DNA of 64,000 nucleotides from Pseudomonadota bacterium (GTDB lineage Bacteria; Myxococcota_A; Polyangia; Polyangiales; Polyangiaceae), in contig JAEYYX010000102.1 of NCBI GenBank assembly GCA_023428245.1, positions 1-64,000 of the forward strand, written 5' to 3'. Both the position numbers and the translations under genes were made by a program. Position 1 is the first letter of the stretch. Each line of letters begins with the position of its first letter. The notes beneath the pieces are model-generated. The model worked only from the letters and a program-made list of their open reading frames with translations, was not told the origin of the DNA and searched no databases. Below are positions 17,701 through 25,894 of the stretch, piece after piece.

Positions 17701-19491
17701 CTGAAACACTGGCTTTTTTCCCAAGAGCGCGAGACGAAATGCGTAGGTGACGCCCGCAGTACCGGAACCAACGAGGACCTGCGCTTGATTCGCGCCCGGT
17801 TGTTGCTCGAGCTTGACGCTGGCGGCGATCGTGAAGTCTTGAGCTGTGAAGCGAAAGTCGGAGTTCGCGATCGTCAGGCGCGTTTGAGCACTAGCATTGA
17901 AGCGCACTGCCCTCGGCACTCGGTATCCATCCGAGAGCGCGTCGATCTCCGGTCGATTCAGTGTAGCTCCAGAACTAAATTGTGGGGTTCCCACCGAGAA
18001 GCCTGGACGCTGGAAGGAGGAGATATCCTGAGCCGAGCCCTTTCGAAACGCGAGCAGCTTGACGACGTTGGGAGTGCCCGGTGAAACGCCCGTATACCGA
18101 TAAGTAGCTACCTCCCCATCCGAGAGCGCGCGGTTCATCGCGGTGACGTTGTCGAGAGAGCCTGAGAGATGTCGCGTCGGTGCACTTGTCGTGTTGTAGA
18201 ATGAAGCTCCCACGGCGAAGGGGGCCGTTGTCGAGAGGTTCAGAGGTAAGGGTCCCGCGCCGTGATCCGCCACTTTCAGTCCGTCGACGTAGAGGCGAAG
18301 GATCCCAGCTAGTCGGACAGCGACGACATGGTGAAAACGACCCAGCTTGAGCGCACCCGCCGGAGCGGACAGACGGTAGACGCCGCCAGTGCTCTTGATG
18401 TCGAAGTGGAAGGTGTCCGAACCGACGCTGAGCCGATATCCCGGGCGAGTCGCATCCGCGAGACCTCGGCCCACGAGGGTTTGCTCAGCGGACGGTTCGG
18501 TATCAAGGCGCACGAAGCATGAAATCGTAAAGTCTTGGGTGCCGAAGTTTGTCTCCGTCTCGGACCCAAAGTGTACTGCGCTCGAGCCGTTCAGAGACAA
18601 AGCGGCGTCGGCCATGGCGCGCCCAGCGCTGATGGCGGGAGAACCATTCACGGTGCCATGGCGAGCGTACCCGCTTCGATCTTGCGCGGAGGCGTTATCG
18701 AATGGATAGTAAAGATGTAGAGTCGAATCGGGTCCGGCAGGGCCTCGATCGGAGAAGCTTCTTACTTCTGAGGCGCTGAGTGCTCGCTTGTAGAGGAAGA
18801 CTTCATCGATGTGGCCGCGGGCGAAGCCGAGCGCAGCGGGGCTCGCCCATGCCCCGACGAGAAGGGGGCGGCTATTGGCCAAGGAACCTGAGAGGGAGGC
18901 ATTGGCAACAGGTGTTCCATCGACGAAGAGAGAGAAGCTATTCCCGGTGCGCGTTGCGGCGACGTGGTGCCAGTCGTAGTCCATCAGGAGCGGCGACATC
19001 GCGCGGACATCGCTCGATCCATTGTCCACCAGAAGTTGGAAGTGTGGGTATGCTTCGTTCGCGTTTCGTACGACGGCGAGCTGAAATCCCGGGAGATGAA
19101 CTCCTCCGACGATGGTCCCCGCGTTCTTCGCGAGCACAACATAGAATTGCCCTGGAGCTAGGTCAGCGGGGGGCTTCACCCAGGCGCCCACCGTGAAGCT
19201 ACCGGATCCTACGTCCAGACCTGTCGCGTCGGGTGCAGCGATCCAGTCGTTCGTGCCGTCGAATTGGAAGGCCTGCGACGGCTCTGTTGGCCACGCCGAT
19301 AGCTCGTGCGTGATGGTGGCGACGTCCTCATCTCCAAAGTACTCGGTGCTTTCGTCTGCGTACTCGCTACATCCCGCTAGCAGAAGAGCTGCAGCTCCCG
19401 TGAGTAAACGGATAGCTGCGGTGCGGAGACGAACCTCCTGCGCGATGAGACGGGCGTTGCATGGAGATGATGGAGCGCGACTTTTCAGCAT
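14758..19491 (-). CDS. giant lipoprotein with four LamG-like domains and a barrel-like C-terminal domain
   Basis: The product is 1577 residues, starting at ATG 19489-19491 with GGAGG 11 nt upstream. The leader ends ALLLAGCSEY, a lipobox. Four concanavalin/LamG-type domains follow at about 70-260, 270-455, 490-690 and 695-905. Each has a WHHVAATR- or HHVVAVRL-type strand, a LFVDG/LYVDG/LYLDG turn and an ending such as GHIDEVFLYKRALS. The remaining 650 residues include YDWVIANIEGMLP, VDLVTPSAYV, LPYLWNLFHG and VDGFILWDGE. These resemble strand-end motifs of a TIM-barrel glycoside hydrolase. It is probably a carbohydrate-binding surface enzyme. The GH family and the catalytic acid are not identified. 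Confidence 0.8.
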   Translation of the reverse strand: MLKSRAPSSPCNARLIAQEVRLRTAAIRLLTGAAALLLAGCSEYADESTEYFGDEDVATITHELSAWPTEPSQAFQFDGTNDWIAAPDATGLDVGSGSFTVGAWVKPPADLAPGQFYVVLAKNAGTIVGGVHLPGFQLAVVRNANEAYPHFQLLVDNGSSDVRAMSPLLMDYDWHHVAATRTGNSFSLFVDGTPVANASLSGSLANSRPLLVGAWASPAALGFARGHIDEVFLYKRALSASEVRSFSDRGPAGPDSTLHLYYPFDNASAQDRSGYARHGTVNGSPAISAGRAMADAALSLNGSSAVHFGSETETNFGTQDFTISCFVRLDTEPSAEQTLVGRGLADATRPGYRLSVGSDTFHFDIKSTGGVYRLSAPAGALKLGRFHHVVAVRLAGILRLYVDGLKVADHGAGPLPLNLSTTAPFAVGASFYNTTSAPTRHLSGSLDNVTAMNRALSDGEVATYRYTGVSPGTPNVVKLLAFRKGSAQDISSFQRPGFSVGTPQFSSGATLNRPEIDALSDGYRVPRAVRFNASAQTRLTIANSDFRFTAQDFTIAASVKLEQQPGANQAQVLVGSGTAGVTYAFRLALLGKKPVFQIVTTGGGLVAQTVSATEIPLGQWGHVAAVRSGSVVKLYLDGIQRGQVNMPGGSIPAAPFVVGGNNIGPPDYLTGLLHNVGVYSSALTQSRVAAIGDMGMEAADPSLTLHLPLRDKTLTDLGPKRRFIQTSGSITLAPGENLRTRTMAWNGTNTYLAVDSPAFDFGPSPFTISGFFRTTSPSATLQTLISKGFASGGNGYRISLSAGVLTFSAKTGSATLTVAASNAPVTDTNWHHFGVVRAPNGPNKKDSLNLYLDGKFQGRADVPSGLAFSAPARLALGATLGAGATAHWSGELDSIAFMNRGLLGRELRMQSHFGPDPRDPSLLAHYTFDDLPVFDVSRGERHPSLGGSTTTRPGIRFAGHDFMLELERRSGGKGFSAIPGGSSVTLDRTSSFTYDDLPAHIALDSTPPVPTPHGAFPTAHDDGIPDGTEPYRISRTDNFDFDYFTPGLNYGWTNSGPINEYAALHGFSAVGIYNDVNGQRTVPASTRFTVNLGIHYANFLAAQNAQNWDDLAQTLESSLTSTWNATVPPATYAPYDWVIANIEGMLPRGPGPDDDFHAERPNPSRGAPEREGFRRSYRSLATAIQGSGKLIGNYGWSPAGPRDFWSSPHIYPDNIFPGEHADWETHNASITEKVDLVTPSAYVVHPGWSQYIVMMNAVQARNLLNLRADLEEKKILPYLWNLFHGNSDSRLWQAWNPLTNEEMGATVFDLLFTGVDGFILWDGEASNPVIPAAAVGRFRRSKQDFLTDAPVAPGTSGSACSRPYPHPTSARQVKAYDPIYVVSISGNFIDYQVGIRDPNGFSYGSCTPESNCPGCDQMSQEERNAFLNRRFMREAAQVDRVPVPTQPTFPVYRMTKAEFEQRVMTRAANFKGTFESLALARWIERALHFGLPLDNLKASSDASQQANKQRGVGFVSIAKSQYGPYLFATPFDAAWENSSLPLANIVITNFANSGSNVSVQADKETRYYVLYPEPSAE

Positions 19492-19681
19492 AGCAGAGCA
19501 ATCCTCCGACGCGGAGGCCCCTTCCTTTCAGGCATCCTGCGGACATTCTCGCGCCAGCGCGAATCAAAATTCTTCGAGGTTGGGCGGCGCAGAGCAATGG
19601 AGCCGGCCGTTCACCCCCGAGGGCGGGCGAGAGCGAAGCCCACGTGGCTAGGATGTCGACCTCTGTGCTAGGCCTTGCGTC

Positions 19682-20557
19682 GTGAAGCTGGGAGTGAGGG
19701 TCGCGAGGATGGGGCTGATGGTGGGCGCGCTTTCGTCGTGCAACGGTCTCACAGGGATCTACGATTTGTCTCCTGGAGAGGGGCTCGGTGGCAGCGGTGA
19801 CGATGCCCTGGCGGCGGGAGGGAAGCCGCGCGCCGTGGGCGGGAGTGTTGCCTCGGGGGGCCGAAAGTCGGCGAGCGGCGGGAGCGTGGAGTCGAGCGGT
19901 GGCGAGCGCTCGAGCGGAGGGGCGCGAGAGGGCAGCGGAGGAACACGAGAAGGCGCCGGCGGCGCTCGAGAAGGGGGCGGCGGAGCGGAGAGCGTCGGGG
20001 GTGCTGGCGGTGAGCTCGTGGGCGAGGTGCCACTGCTGGACGATTTTTCGGCTCCTCTCGATGATCGCTGGAAGAATCCTTTTGGCTTTCGAATCGAGGA
20101 CGGGGCTCTTGTCTGCGACGAGTGCATGAGTGCGATTCTCTGGAACGAGACGTTCTCTTTGCCCCAGGCCGCCCAGGTCCAGTTGAGCTCGATCCCGAGC
20201 GAGGTGCAGGAGATGAACCTGGTGTTGGTGGCGAGGTCGGCCACCTGCGACCTCATCGAGATCACCTACAACATGCACGGACACGTCGGGGTTTCATCGT
20301 GTCAGGGGGGCGGCTGGCAGACACATGGCGGCGTCTACCGAACCGTGGGGGAAGGAGGAACTCTCGGAGGCCGCGTTTTTGCGGGAGATCCGGGTGAGGT
20401 CGTCGTGCAGGTGGTCGTGAACGGCGTCGGTGCATATGAGACGGCTGTTCCCTTTCCCTTCGTGAGTGGCTCGATGGGTGTCTCCGGGAAATGCACGGCC
20501 AACTGCGTGGGCCCGCTCAAGTTCGACAATTTCCGTGGTGGCGAGCTCGCGGAGTGA
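19682..20557 (+). CDS. Gly-rich-linker lipoprotein, unknown binding domain
   Basis: The product is 291 residues from GTG 19682. The leader ends GALSSCNGLTG. Residues about 35-112 are a GG-rich linker built on units such as SGGAREGSGGTREG. The C-terminal 175 residues start LLDDFSAPLDDRW and are beta-rich with Cys pairs (LVCDEC, GKCTANC), ending GPLKFDNFRGG. This layout resembles LamG/jelly-roll-like modules that start with a DDF motif. Function is unknown. It shares its tether architecture with the lipoproteins at 13837 and 47479. Confidence 0.7.
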   Translation: MKLGVRVARMGLMVGALSSCNGLTGIYDLSPGEGLGGSGDDALAAGGKPRAVGGSVASGGRKSASGGSVESSGGERSSGGAREGSGGTREGAGGAREGGGGAESVGGAGGELVGEVPLLDDFSAPLDDRWKNPFGFRIEDGALVCDECMSAILWNETFSLPQAAQVQLSSIPSEVQEMNLVLVARSATCDLIEITYNMHGHVGVSSCQGGGWQTHGGVYRTVGEGGTLGGRVFAGDPGEVVVQVVVNGVGAYETAVPFPFVSGSMGVSGKCTANCVGPLKFDNFRGGELAE

Positions 20558-20569
20558 GATGGGCCTTTC

Positions 20570-20587
20570 GGCGGCTCTCGAGCCGCC
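20570..20587. terminator. GC-rich hairpin between convergent genes
   Basis: GGCGGCT-ctcg-AGCCGCC is a perfect 7-bp stem with a 4-base loop, 13 bp after the stop of the plus-strand lipoprotein gene. It faces the end of the minus-strand TPR gene. No T-run follows. It could serve both genes as a bidirectional terminator. Confidence 0.45.
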
Positions 20588-20640
20588 CCTTCGCTCCCCC
20601 AGAAAAAGGCGTGGGCTCCAGACCGAGCAGCGGTGTTCCG

Positions 20641-21651
20641 TTAGAACTCTGAGTGCAGGCTCAGGCCCGTCAAGTGCGGCTGAACCCGAGCGCGCGCGCG
20701 CTTTTTCGCGGTGGGCTCTCTGGGAAGGAGGAGGAAGGTGATCGCCGCAGTCGTGAAGGCGCCTGCCGCAATGAAGCTCACGGTGGAGACGTCGCCGAGC
20801 GTGCGGCTCAGGTCGCTCTTGTCCCGCATCCCTGGATCGGGCGGGAGGTTGTCCGGGCATCCCGAGGGAGATTCCTCACAATAGGAGCGAACCTCGGAGG
20901 CGGTCGAGAAGGCGAGCACTCCCGTCACTGCGCCTGCAGCGAGGCCGGCTCCGGCGAGGGATGCACCACCCCAGAACCATGGCGAGAGAGGAGCCGCTTC
21001 CGCGGTCTCTCGGGCCTCCGGCGGCGCCTTGGCGGCGGAGGGGGCCGGCTCCAGAAGATCGCTGAAAGGGAGCTCGATGGTGAGCTCTTCACCGGCGACG
21101 GCGAGAACTTCCCGCGTCTCCTCTTGTTCGAGGAAGCGGGCGACGATGAGGTGTTTGCCGGGATCGAGGGGACGCCCAGCGAGGGGCCAGCTCGTGGGGG
21201 CGCTATCGATATGGACGGTCGGCTTTTTAGGGCCGACGACGCGGGGCGCGGTGATTGTGAGGCGAGGGATTTTTGCGCTGAGCTGGTCGCGCTCGGCTTC
21301 CGCGCTCCGTTGCGCAGAGGTCCAAGCGGAGTTCTCCGGATCTTGGGGCGCTTGGAGGGTGCGTTCGTAATATTCGAGCGCGAGGAGCCACTCGCCGAGC
21401 GCCTTGTGGCAGCGAGCGATATAGAGGTCGAACACGGGTGATTGCGCGCTCGCGACGGCTCGTTCGAAGAGCGCCAGCGCCTCACGGAAATGTCCGGCCT
21501 CGAATTGGGCTCGGGCCTGGTACCCGAGCTCGACCGCGCGGTCCGTGGTGCTCTGCTCCGCCCGGCAGGGCTCCGCGGCCAGCAGCCCGGTGGCGCCGAG
21601 CGCGCTCGAGACAGCGGCGCGAAGAAGGAAGGAACGACAGGCTTTTCGCAT
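20641..21651 (-). CDS. TPR/PEGA-like membrane protein
   Basis: The product is about 336 residues from ATG 21649-21651. The longer open frame upstream overlaps the kinase gene antisense and is not coding. A signal peptide (AVSSALGATGLLAAEP) is followed by TPR-type helices (ARAQFEAGHFREALALFERA and LGEWLLALEYYERTL). A small beta domain (PTVHIDSAPTSWPLAGRP) resembles the PEGA module common in myxobacteria. Two hydrophobic segments lie in the C-terminal third (WGGASLAGAGLAAGAV and FIAAGAFTTAAITFLL). It is divergent from the kinase gene, and a shared signalling role is only suggested by proximity. Confidence 0.7.
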   Translation of the reverse strand: MRKACRSFLLRAAVSSALGATGLLAAEPCRAEQSTTDRAVELGYQARAQFEAGHFREALALFERAVASAQSPVFDLYIARCHKALGEWLLALEYYERTLQAPQDPENSAWTSAQRSAEAERDQLSAKIPRLTITAPRVVGPKKPTVHIDSAPTSWPLAGRPLDPGKHLIVARFLEQEETREVLAVAGEELTIELPFSDLLEPAPSAAKAPPEARETAEAAPLSPWFWGGASLAGAGLAAGAVTGVLAFSTASEVRSYCEESPSGCPDNLPPDPGMRDKSDLSRTLGDVSTVSFIAAGAFTTAAITFLLLPREPTAKKRARARVQPHLTGLSLHSEF

Positions 21652-21866
21652 GTGTTTTCGAGAGGCGCGAGCCGAGGGCATGAGGGCCGCGCGCGCCGCC
21701 GAAGGAGAAAGGAAGCTCGGGACCCGGAGGATCACCAGTCGCGGTTCTACAACAAGTCTTGAGGAAGTGCGCGACCCGAGAAGTTTCGAGCACCTGAAAA
21801 CGAGCGAACCGGAGCTGTGATGCGGCGACGGACCGAAAGTACGGTAAGCTGAGAGGCGGCCTGCTC

Positions 21867-21880
21867 GGGGCCGCGGCCCC
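21867..21880. promoter_or_regulatory. 14-bp palindrome at the kinase start
   Basis: GGGGCCGCGGCCCC ends 3 nt before the kinase ATG, where a ribosome-binding site should be. No Shine-Dalgarno sequence is seen. In RNA it could form a short hairpin that limits initiation. Confidence 0.35.
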
Positions 21881-21883
21881 TCG

Positions 21884-23347
21884 ATGAGCGATGCCGCTTC
21901 TCTGGTCGGCGGAAAGTACCGCCTGCTTCGCCCTCTCGCCCAAGGGGGCATGGGCAAAATTTGGGTAGCGGAGCACGCCGAGCTCGGGACCGAAGTCGCG
22001 GTCAAGAGGCTCGCGCTCGAGGCGAGTGAGGTCGATCTCGGAGCGCGCTTTCGCCGGGAGGCGATGACCCTCGCCCAGCTCAAGAGCAGGCATATCGTCC
22101 ACGTCTACGATCTCGGTCAGGACGACGAGGGGCCCTACATCGTCATGGAACTGCTCGGTGGAGAGGACCTGAGCCAGTTCCTCGAGCGCTCGGGCCCAGC
22201 GAGCGAAGAGCTAGCGTTTTCGATCCTCGAACAGGTCGCCAAGGCGCTCGTCGTCGCGCACAGCGCAGGCGTCATTCACAGGGACATCAAACCCTCGAAT
22301 GTATTTCTGACGCGCGAGCCCGGTGAGGATCAGCCCGTCGTCAAAGTCCTCGATTTCGGCATCGCCAAGCAGATCGCCTTGGGCGATGGAACCGACTCGC
22401 TCACCGAGAGCGGACACATCATCGGCTCCCCCGGCTACATGAGCCCCGAACAGATCCGAGGAAAGACGATCGACGAGCGCTCCGACGTCTGGGGACTTAC
22501 GGCGCTTTATTACGAGCTCCTCACCGGCGAGGCGGCCTTCGATCTCGAGCATCGAGGGGACGCTCTGTTCCAGATCTGTCAGGGTGCATTCATCCCGATC
22601 GAGAGGCGCAAGCCGGAGCTCGCTTTCATGGCGCCGCTCTTTCGGCGCGGCTTCGCGCCGAACCTCGAAGATCGCTTCCAGAGCGTGCAGGCGTTTCTGA
22701 CCGCAGCGCGTGGTCTCCTGAGGTATGAGCCATCGACGAGTCGGGTGAGCAGCGCTGGGCTCATGGCGAGCGCGCGCCTGTCTCGAGCAGAACGCAGCTC
22801 GGGCGCTGAGACGAAGACCATGGATGTCTTCTCCGGCGAGACGGGGGACCTCGAGCTGCGTCCGCGTAAGGCGCGGCGCGCCTGGGTAGCGGCGATTTTG
22901 GTCACGCTCGGGATTTTGGTCGGACTTTTGACGATCCGCGGTTGGTTCGAGGAGGAAGCGCCCGCGGGTCCGAAAGAAGCGGACGCCTCGAGGGATGGTC
23001 TCGTGCCCCAAGCTCCCATGACTCCGGACGCGGGCGCGCAGGGCGCGCGGCCTCTGGTCGAAGGGAAGCAGAGCGCCCTGGCTGCGCCGAGTGAAGGTGA
23101 GGCGCAGCGAGCCGAGTCGGCGGCGAGCTCACCGCCCGGTGCTGCTCGGGAGAGCGTCCCGCCGCCGCCCCAGGAGACGAGGCCCAGCGCCGCCGCGCGC
23201 AAGGCGACCGCTCGCGCCAGGTCTCCGTCTGAGAAGGCGACCGAGGGCAGCTCGAGCGACGGCGCCGCACAGCCGGGAACCCAGGATCCGACGAAGCGCC
23301 CCCGCGTCGATTCGTTCACGGGCCTTCCGGTCTCTTCTCCGGATTGA
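21884..23347 (+). CDS. PknB-like Ser/Thr protein kinase, membrane-anchored
   Basis: The product is 487 residues. The kinase domain spans about 10-280: Gly loop LAQGGMGKIW, Lys41 in VAVKRL, Glu59, catalytic IHRDIKPSN with Asp134, DFG at 157-159, and SPGYMSPEQ. All key residues are present, so it should be active. A single membrane segment (VAAILVTLGILVGLLTI, about 335-352) follows a short juxtamembrane linker. The outer tail of about 135 residues is Ala/Pro/Ser-rich with no recognisable sensor. The gene sits directly upstream of the ribosomal block, separated by 550 bp. Substrates are unknown. Confidence 0.92.
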   Translation: MSDAASLVGGKYRLLRPLAQGGMGKIWVAEHAELGTEVAVKRLALEASEVDLGARFRREAMTLAQLKSRHIVHVYDLGQDDEGPYIVMELLGGEDLSQFLERSGPASEELAFSILEQVAKALVVAHSAGVIHRDIKPSNVFLTREPGEDQPVVKVLDFGIAKQIALGDGTDSLTESGHIIGSPGYMSPEQIRGKTIDERSDVWGLTALYYELLTGEAAFDLEHRGDALFQICQGAFIPIERRKPELAFMAPLFRRGFAPNLEDRFQSVQAFLTAARGLLRYEPSTSRVSSAGLMASARLSRAERSSGAETKTMDVFSGETGDLELRPRKARRAWVAAILVTLGILVGLLTIRGWFEEEAPAGPKEADASRDGLVPQAPMTPDAGAQGARPLVEGKQSALAAPSEGEAQRAESAASSPPGAARESVPPPPQETRPSAAARKATARARSPSEKATEGSSSDGAAQPGTQDPTKRPRVDSFTGLPVSSPD

Positions 23348-23897
23348 GGGGGCGCGCCGCGAACGAGCCCCTGGCTCGCCTCCCGGTGCCTATCGTTTCG
23401 GCGAGGTGGCGCCCTGGGGAGCGCGGCGCGCCGGGGAGCTTTCGGGCTCAGGGGAAGGCTCGGTCGGACGTTCCGCGGGCAGGCGTACCGGGGCCAAAAG
23501 GCCGAAAATCGCGCGACCCCGCAGTATGGCCGGGTCCAGGGGGCGAGCGATGGTCCTTCCAGAAGAAGCGCCCTTGGGGGAAGGTTTGGGGGCGCCTGGA
23601 CGTAGATCACCGATCAGCCGTTCAGTTCTTCCGCGAAAATAAGCATTTCGAGATCGTCGATCTTCATTGTCGATCTGTTGCGCGCCAGAAACCGGTCTGC
23701 TAGTTAGCGCCTCCCTTTCGCGGGCACCCTTCCGTTTGTGGAGCGGCGGCCCCGAAAATTAGAGCCCCTCCGATAACCCGCCAGGCGGCCCTCTCCGAGA
23801 GGGAGAGTCCGAACCAGCGGTTTCTAGCCCGGGAGGGCATTGGATTCAGGAATAGCGGGTGACCTCGCGGTCTCCCGAGAAGAGCGGAAGCACTCCC
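23348..23897 (+). promoter_or_regulatory. leader/promoter region of the ribosomal operon
   Basis: These 550 bp separate the kinase gene from rplV and contain no plausible gene. They must carry the operon promoter unless transcription reads through from the kinase gene. A CCCTCTC-c-GAGAGGG palindrome lies near 23790-23804. The region 23630-23705 is less GC-rich and is the likeliest promoter position, but I see no convincing -35/-10 pair. I found no trace of rpsS, which normally precedes rplV. Confidence 0.4.
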
Positions 23898-24236
23898 ATG
23901 ATCAGCACTGCCAAAGGCAACTTTCAGCGAATCAGTCCCCGCAAGGCGCGGATGGTCGTGGACATGATCCGCGGGCGCGACGCGCTCGAAGCACTCCACC
24001 TCCTCGAGTTTACGCCGAAGGCTGGTGCTCCCTTCGTGAAGAAGGTTCTTGCGAGCGCCGTGGCCAACGCAAAACAAAAAGGCGCGACGAATCCCGACGC
24101 GCTCTACGTCTCAAAGGCGACCGTGGATCAGGGCCCGAATGGGCATCTGCGTCGCTGGCGCCCGCGTGCCATGGGTCGGGCTACGCCGATCGTGAAGGGC
24201 GTCAGCCACATCACGATCGAACTCGATCAGAGGTAA
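23898..24236 (+). CDS. rplV: 50S ribosomal protein L22
   Basis: The product is 112 residues from ATG 23898, preceded by AGCGGAAG. A GTG at 23859 would add 13 unusual residues. RISPRKARMVVDMIRG, VLASAVANAKQKGA and HLRRWRPRAMGRA are the L22 signatures; the last stretch forms the loop that lines the exit tunnel. It is the first gene of this block. In the usual S10 operon rpsS precedes it, but here the preceding gene is a kinase gene 550 bp away. Confidence 0.97.
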   Translation: MISTAKGNFQRISPRKARMVVDMIRGRDALEALHLLEFTPKAGAPFVKKVLASAVANAKQKGATNPDALYVSKATVDQGPNGHLRRWRPRAMGRATPIVKGVSHITIELDQR

Positions 24237-24270
24237 CGGACGCGGCAGCTAGGAACAATAAGAGGGCAGA

Positions 24271-24963
24271 ATGGGTCAAAAAACACATCCCTATGGCTTT
24301 AGGCTCGGCGTCATCCGTACCTGGACGAGCAAGTGGTACGACGACCGCGGCTACACGAAGTGGCTTCATGAAGACGTGCGCATCAAGCGCGCCGTGAAGA
24401 CCTACCTGGCGAGCGCAAGCGTCGCTGGCGTCGAGGTCGAGCGCGCTGCGAACAAGGCGAAGGTTATCGTCTACACCGCGCGCCCCGGCATGGTCATCGG
24501 CAAGGGCGGCAAGGGCATCGAGACGCTCAAGATCGGGAACCTGAAGACGGCAGCCAAGGGTGAGACCAAGTTCCCGGGCGTCCAGTCGTTCACCGACAAC
24601 GAGGTGTTCATCGACGTCCAAGAGGTGCGCAAGGCTGAGACCAACGCACAGCTCATTGCTGAGAACATCGCGACCCAGCTCGAGCGCCGTATCGCGTTCC
24701 GTCGCGCGATGAAAAAGAGCCTCGGCATGGCAATGAAGTTCGGCGCCAAGGGCGTGCGTATCCGCTGTGCGGGTCGCCTCGGCGGCGCTGAAATGGGTCG
24801 GGTCGAGACGTACCGCGAAGGTCGCGTTCCGCTCCACACTCTCCGCGCCGACGTGGAGTACGGCTTCGCAGAAGCTCGTACGACCTACGGCGTCATTGGG
24901 GTTAAGGTCTGGGTTTTCAAGGGCGAAGTCTTGCAGCGCAAGGCGCGCCGAGTCGGAGAGTAA
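24271..24963 (+). CDS. rpsC: 30S ribosomal protein S3
   Basis: The product is 230 residues starting MGQKTHPYGFRLG. The KH domain motif VIGKGGKGIETLK is present, and the C-terminal domain contains GVRIRCAGRLGGAEM. The protein sits in the mRNA entry tunnel of the small subunit and contributes to helicase activity. The gene is 34 bp after rplV and 3 bp before rplP. Length is normal for the family. Confidence 0.98.
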   Translation: MGQKTHPYGFRLGVIRTWTSKWYDDRGYTKWLHEDVRIKRAVKTYLASASVAGVEVERAANKAKVIVYTARPGMVIGKGGKGIETLKIGNLKTAAKGETKFPGVQSFTDNEVFIDVQEVRKAETNAQLIAENIATQLERRIAFRRAMKKSLGMAMKFGAKGVRIRCAGRLGGAEMGRVETYREGRVPLHTLRADVEYGFAEARTTYGVIGVKVWVFKGEVLQRKARRVGE

Positions 24964-24966
24964 GAC

Positions 24967-25380
24967 ATGCTGCAACCGAAGCGCACCAAGTTCCGTAAGG
25001 TCCAAAAGGGCAAGAACCGCGGCACGGCGTGGACCGGCTCCGACATTTCGTTCGGAGACTTCGGCCTCCAGGCCACCGATCGCACTTACATCACGGCTCG
25101 TCAGATCGAGGCCTGCCGTATGGCGATTCAGCGTCACGTGAAGCGCCAGGGCAAGCTCTGGATCCGCGTGTTCCCCGATAAGCCGCTCACCAAGAAGCCG
25201 CTCGAGGTTCGAATGGGTTCCGGTAAAGGTTCTGTCGAGCTGTGGGTCGCCGTGGTCAAGCCCGGCAAGGTCCTGTTCGAGATGTCGGGTGTCCCTGAAG
25301 AGCTCGCACGGGGCGCGTTCGCGGTTGCCGCGACCAAGCTGCCCGTTTCCTGCCGCTTCCTGGCGCGAGGAGTTCTCTAA
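24967..25380 (+). CDS. rplP: 50S ribosomal protein L16
   Basis: The product is 137 residues starting MLQPKRTKFRKVQKG. ITARQIEACRMAIQRH and KPLEVRMGSGKGSVE are L16 signatures. The protein organises the A-site and peptidyl-transferase region of 23S rRNA. The stop overlaps the rpmC start (TAATG), indicating coupled translation. Confidence 0.98.
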   Translation: MLQPKRTKFRKVQKGKNRGTAWTGSDISFGDFGLQATDRTYITARQIEACRMAIQRHVKRQGKLWIRVFPDKPLTKKPLEVRMGSGKGSVELWVAVVKPGKVLFEMSGVPEELARGAFAVAATKLPVSCRFLARGVL

Positions 25381-25580
25381 TGAAATTCAGTGACTTGAAT
25401 GAGAGGACCGACAAGGACCTCGCCGAGCTCAAGAGCCAGCTCGAGAAGGACCTTTTTAAGGGCCGCATGAAGAACGCTGTCGGACAGCTCGATGACACGA
25501 GCTTTCTCGGCAAGACCCGAAAAGACATCGCTCGTATCGAGACGATTCTGAGCGGCCGCAAGGCGAGCCAAGGCGCGTAA
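25380..25580 (+). CDS. rpmC: 50S ribosomal protein L29
   Basis: The product is 66 residues: an alpha-helical hairpin with LNERTDKDLAELKSQLEKDL and the family motif DIARIETILSGR. L29 binds next to L23 at the tunnel exit. It starts on the last base of the rplP stop. Confidence 0.96.
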   Translation: MKFSDLNERTDKDLAELKSQLEKDLFKGRMKNAVGQLDDTSFLGKTRKDIARIETILSGRKASQGA

Positions 25581-25592
25581 GGAGAGAGAAGC

Positions 25593-25874
25593 GTGAGCAC
25601 TGAGAACCTTGGGCGCAAGGCCCGTATCCGCAAGCTCATCGGGCGCATCAAGAGCGACAAGATGGATAAGACCGTCGTTGTCGAGGTGATGCGTTACAAG
25701 ATGGACCCCGTCTACAAGAAGTACGTCAAGGAGCGCCGCCGCTACAAGGCGCACGACGAGAACAACGAATACAAGACCGGCGATCGCGTAGAGATCGTTG
25801 AGCATCGCCCGCTCTCTCGCGAGAAGCGTTGGAAGGTCGCTCGGCTTATCGAGCGTCCGGATCTGGCAAGCTGA
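25593..25874 (+). CDS. rpsQ: 30S ribosomal protein S17
   Basis: The product is 93 residues from GTG 25593, with GGAGAG upstream. The OB-fold core has IGRIKSDKMDKTVVVEV, then Y.KYVKERRRYKAHDE and GDRVEIVEHRPLS. It is a primary 16S rRNA-binding protein. The N-terminus is a little longer than in E. coli S17 (84 residues). Confidence 0.97.
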   Translation: MSTENLGRKARIRKLIGRIKSDKMDKTVVVEVMRYKMDPVYKKYVKERRRYKAHDENNEYKTGDRVEIVEHRPLSREKRWKVARLIERPDLAS

Positions 25875-25894
25875 CCTAGGGGAGGAGACAAGAC

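Noticed and set aside
21652..22083. An N-terminal extension of the TPR protein by 144 residues.
   Set aside because: It runs antisense over the kinase start and its sequence is not protein-like; the ATG at 21651 is followed by a proper signal peptide.
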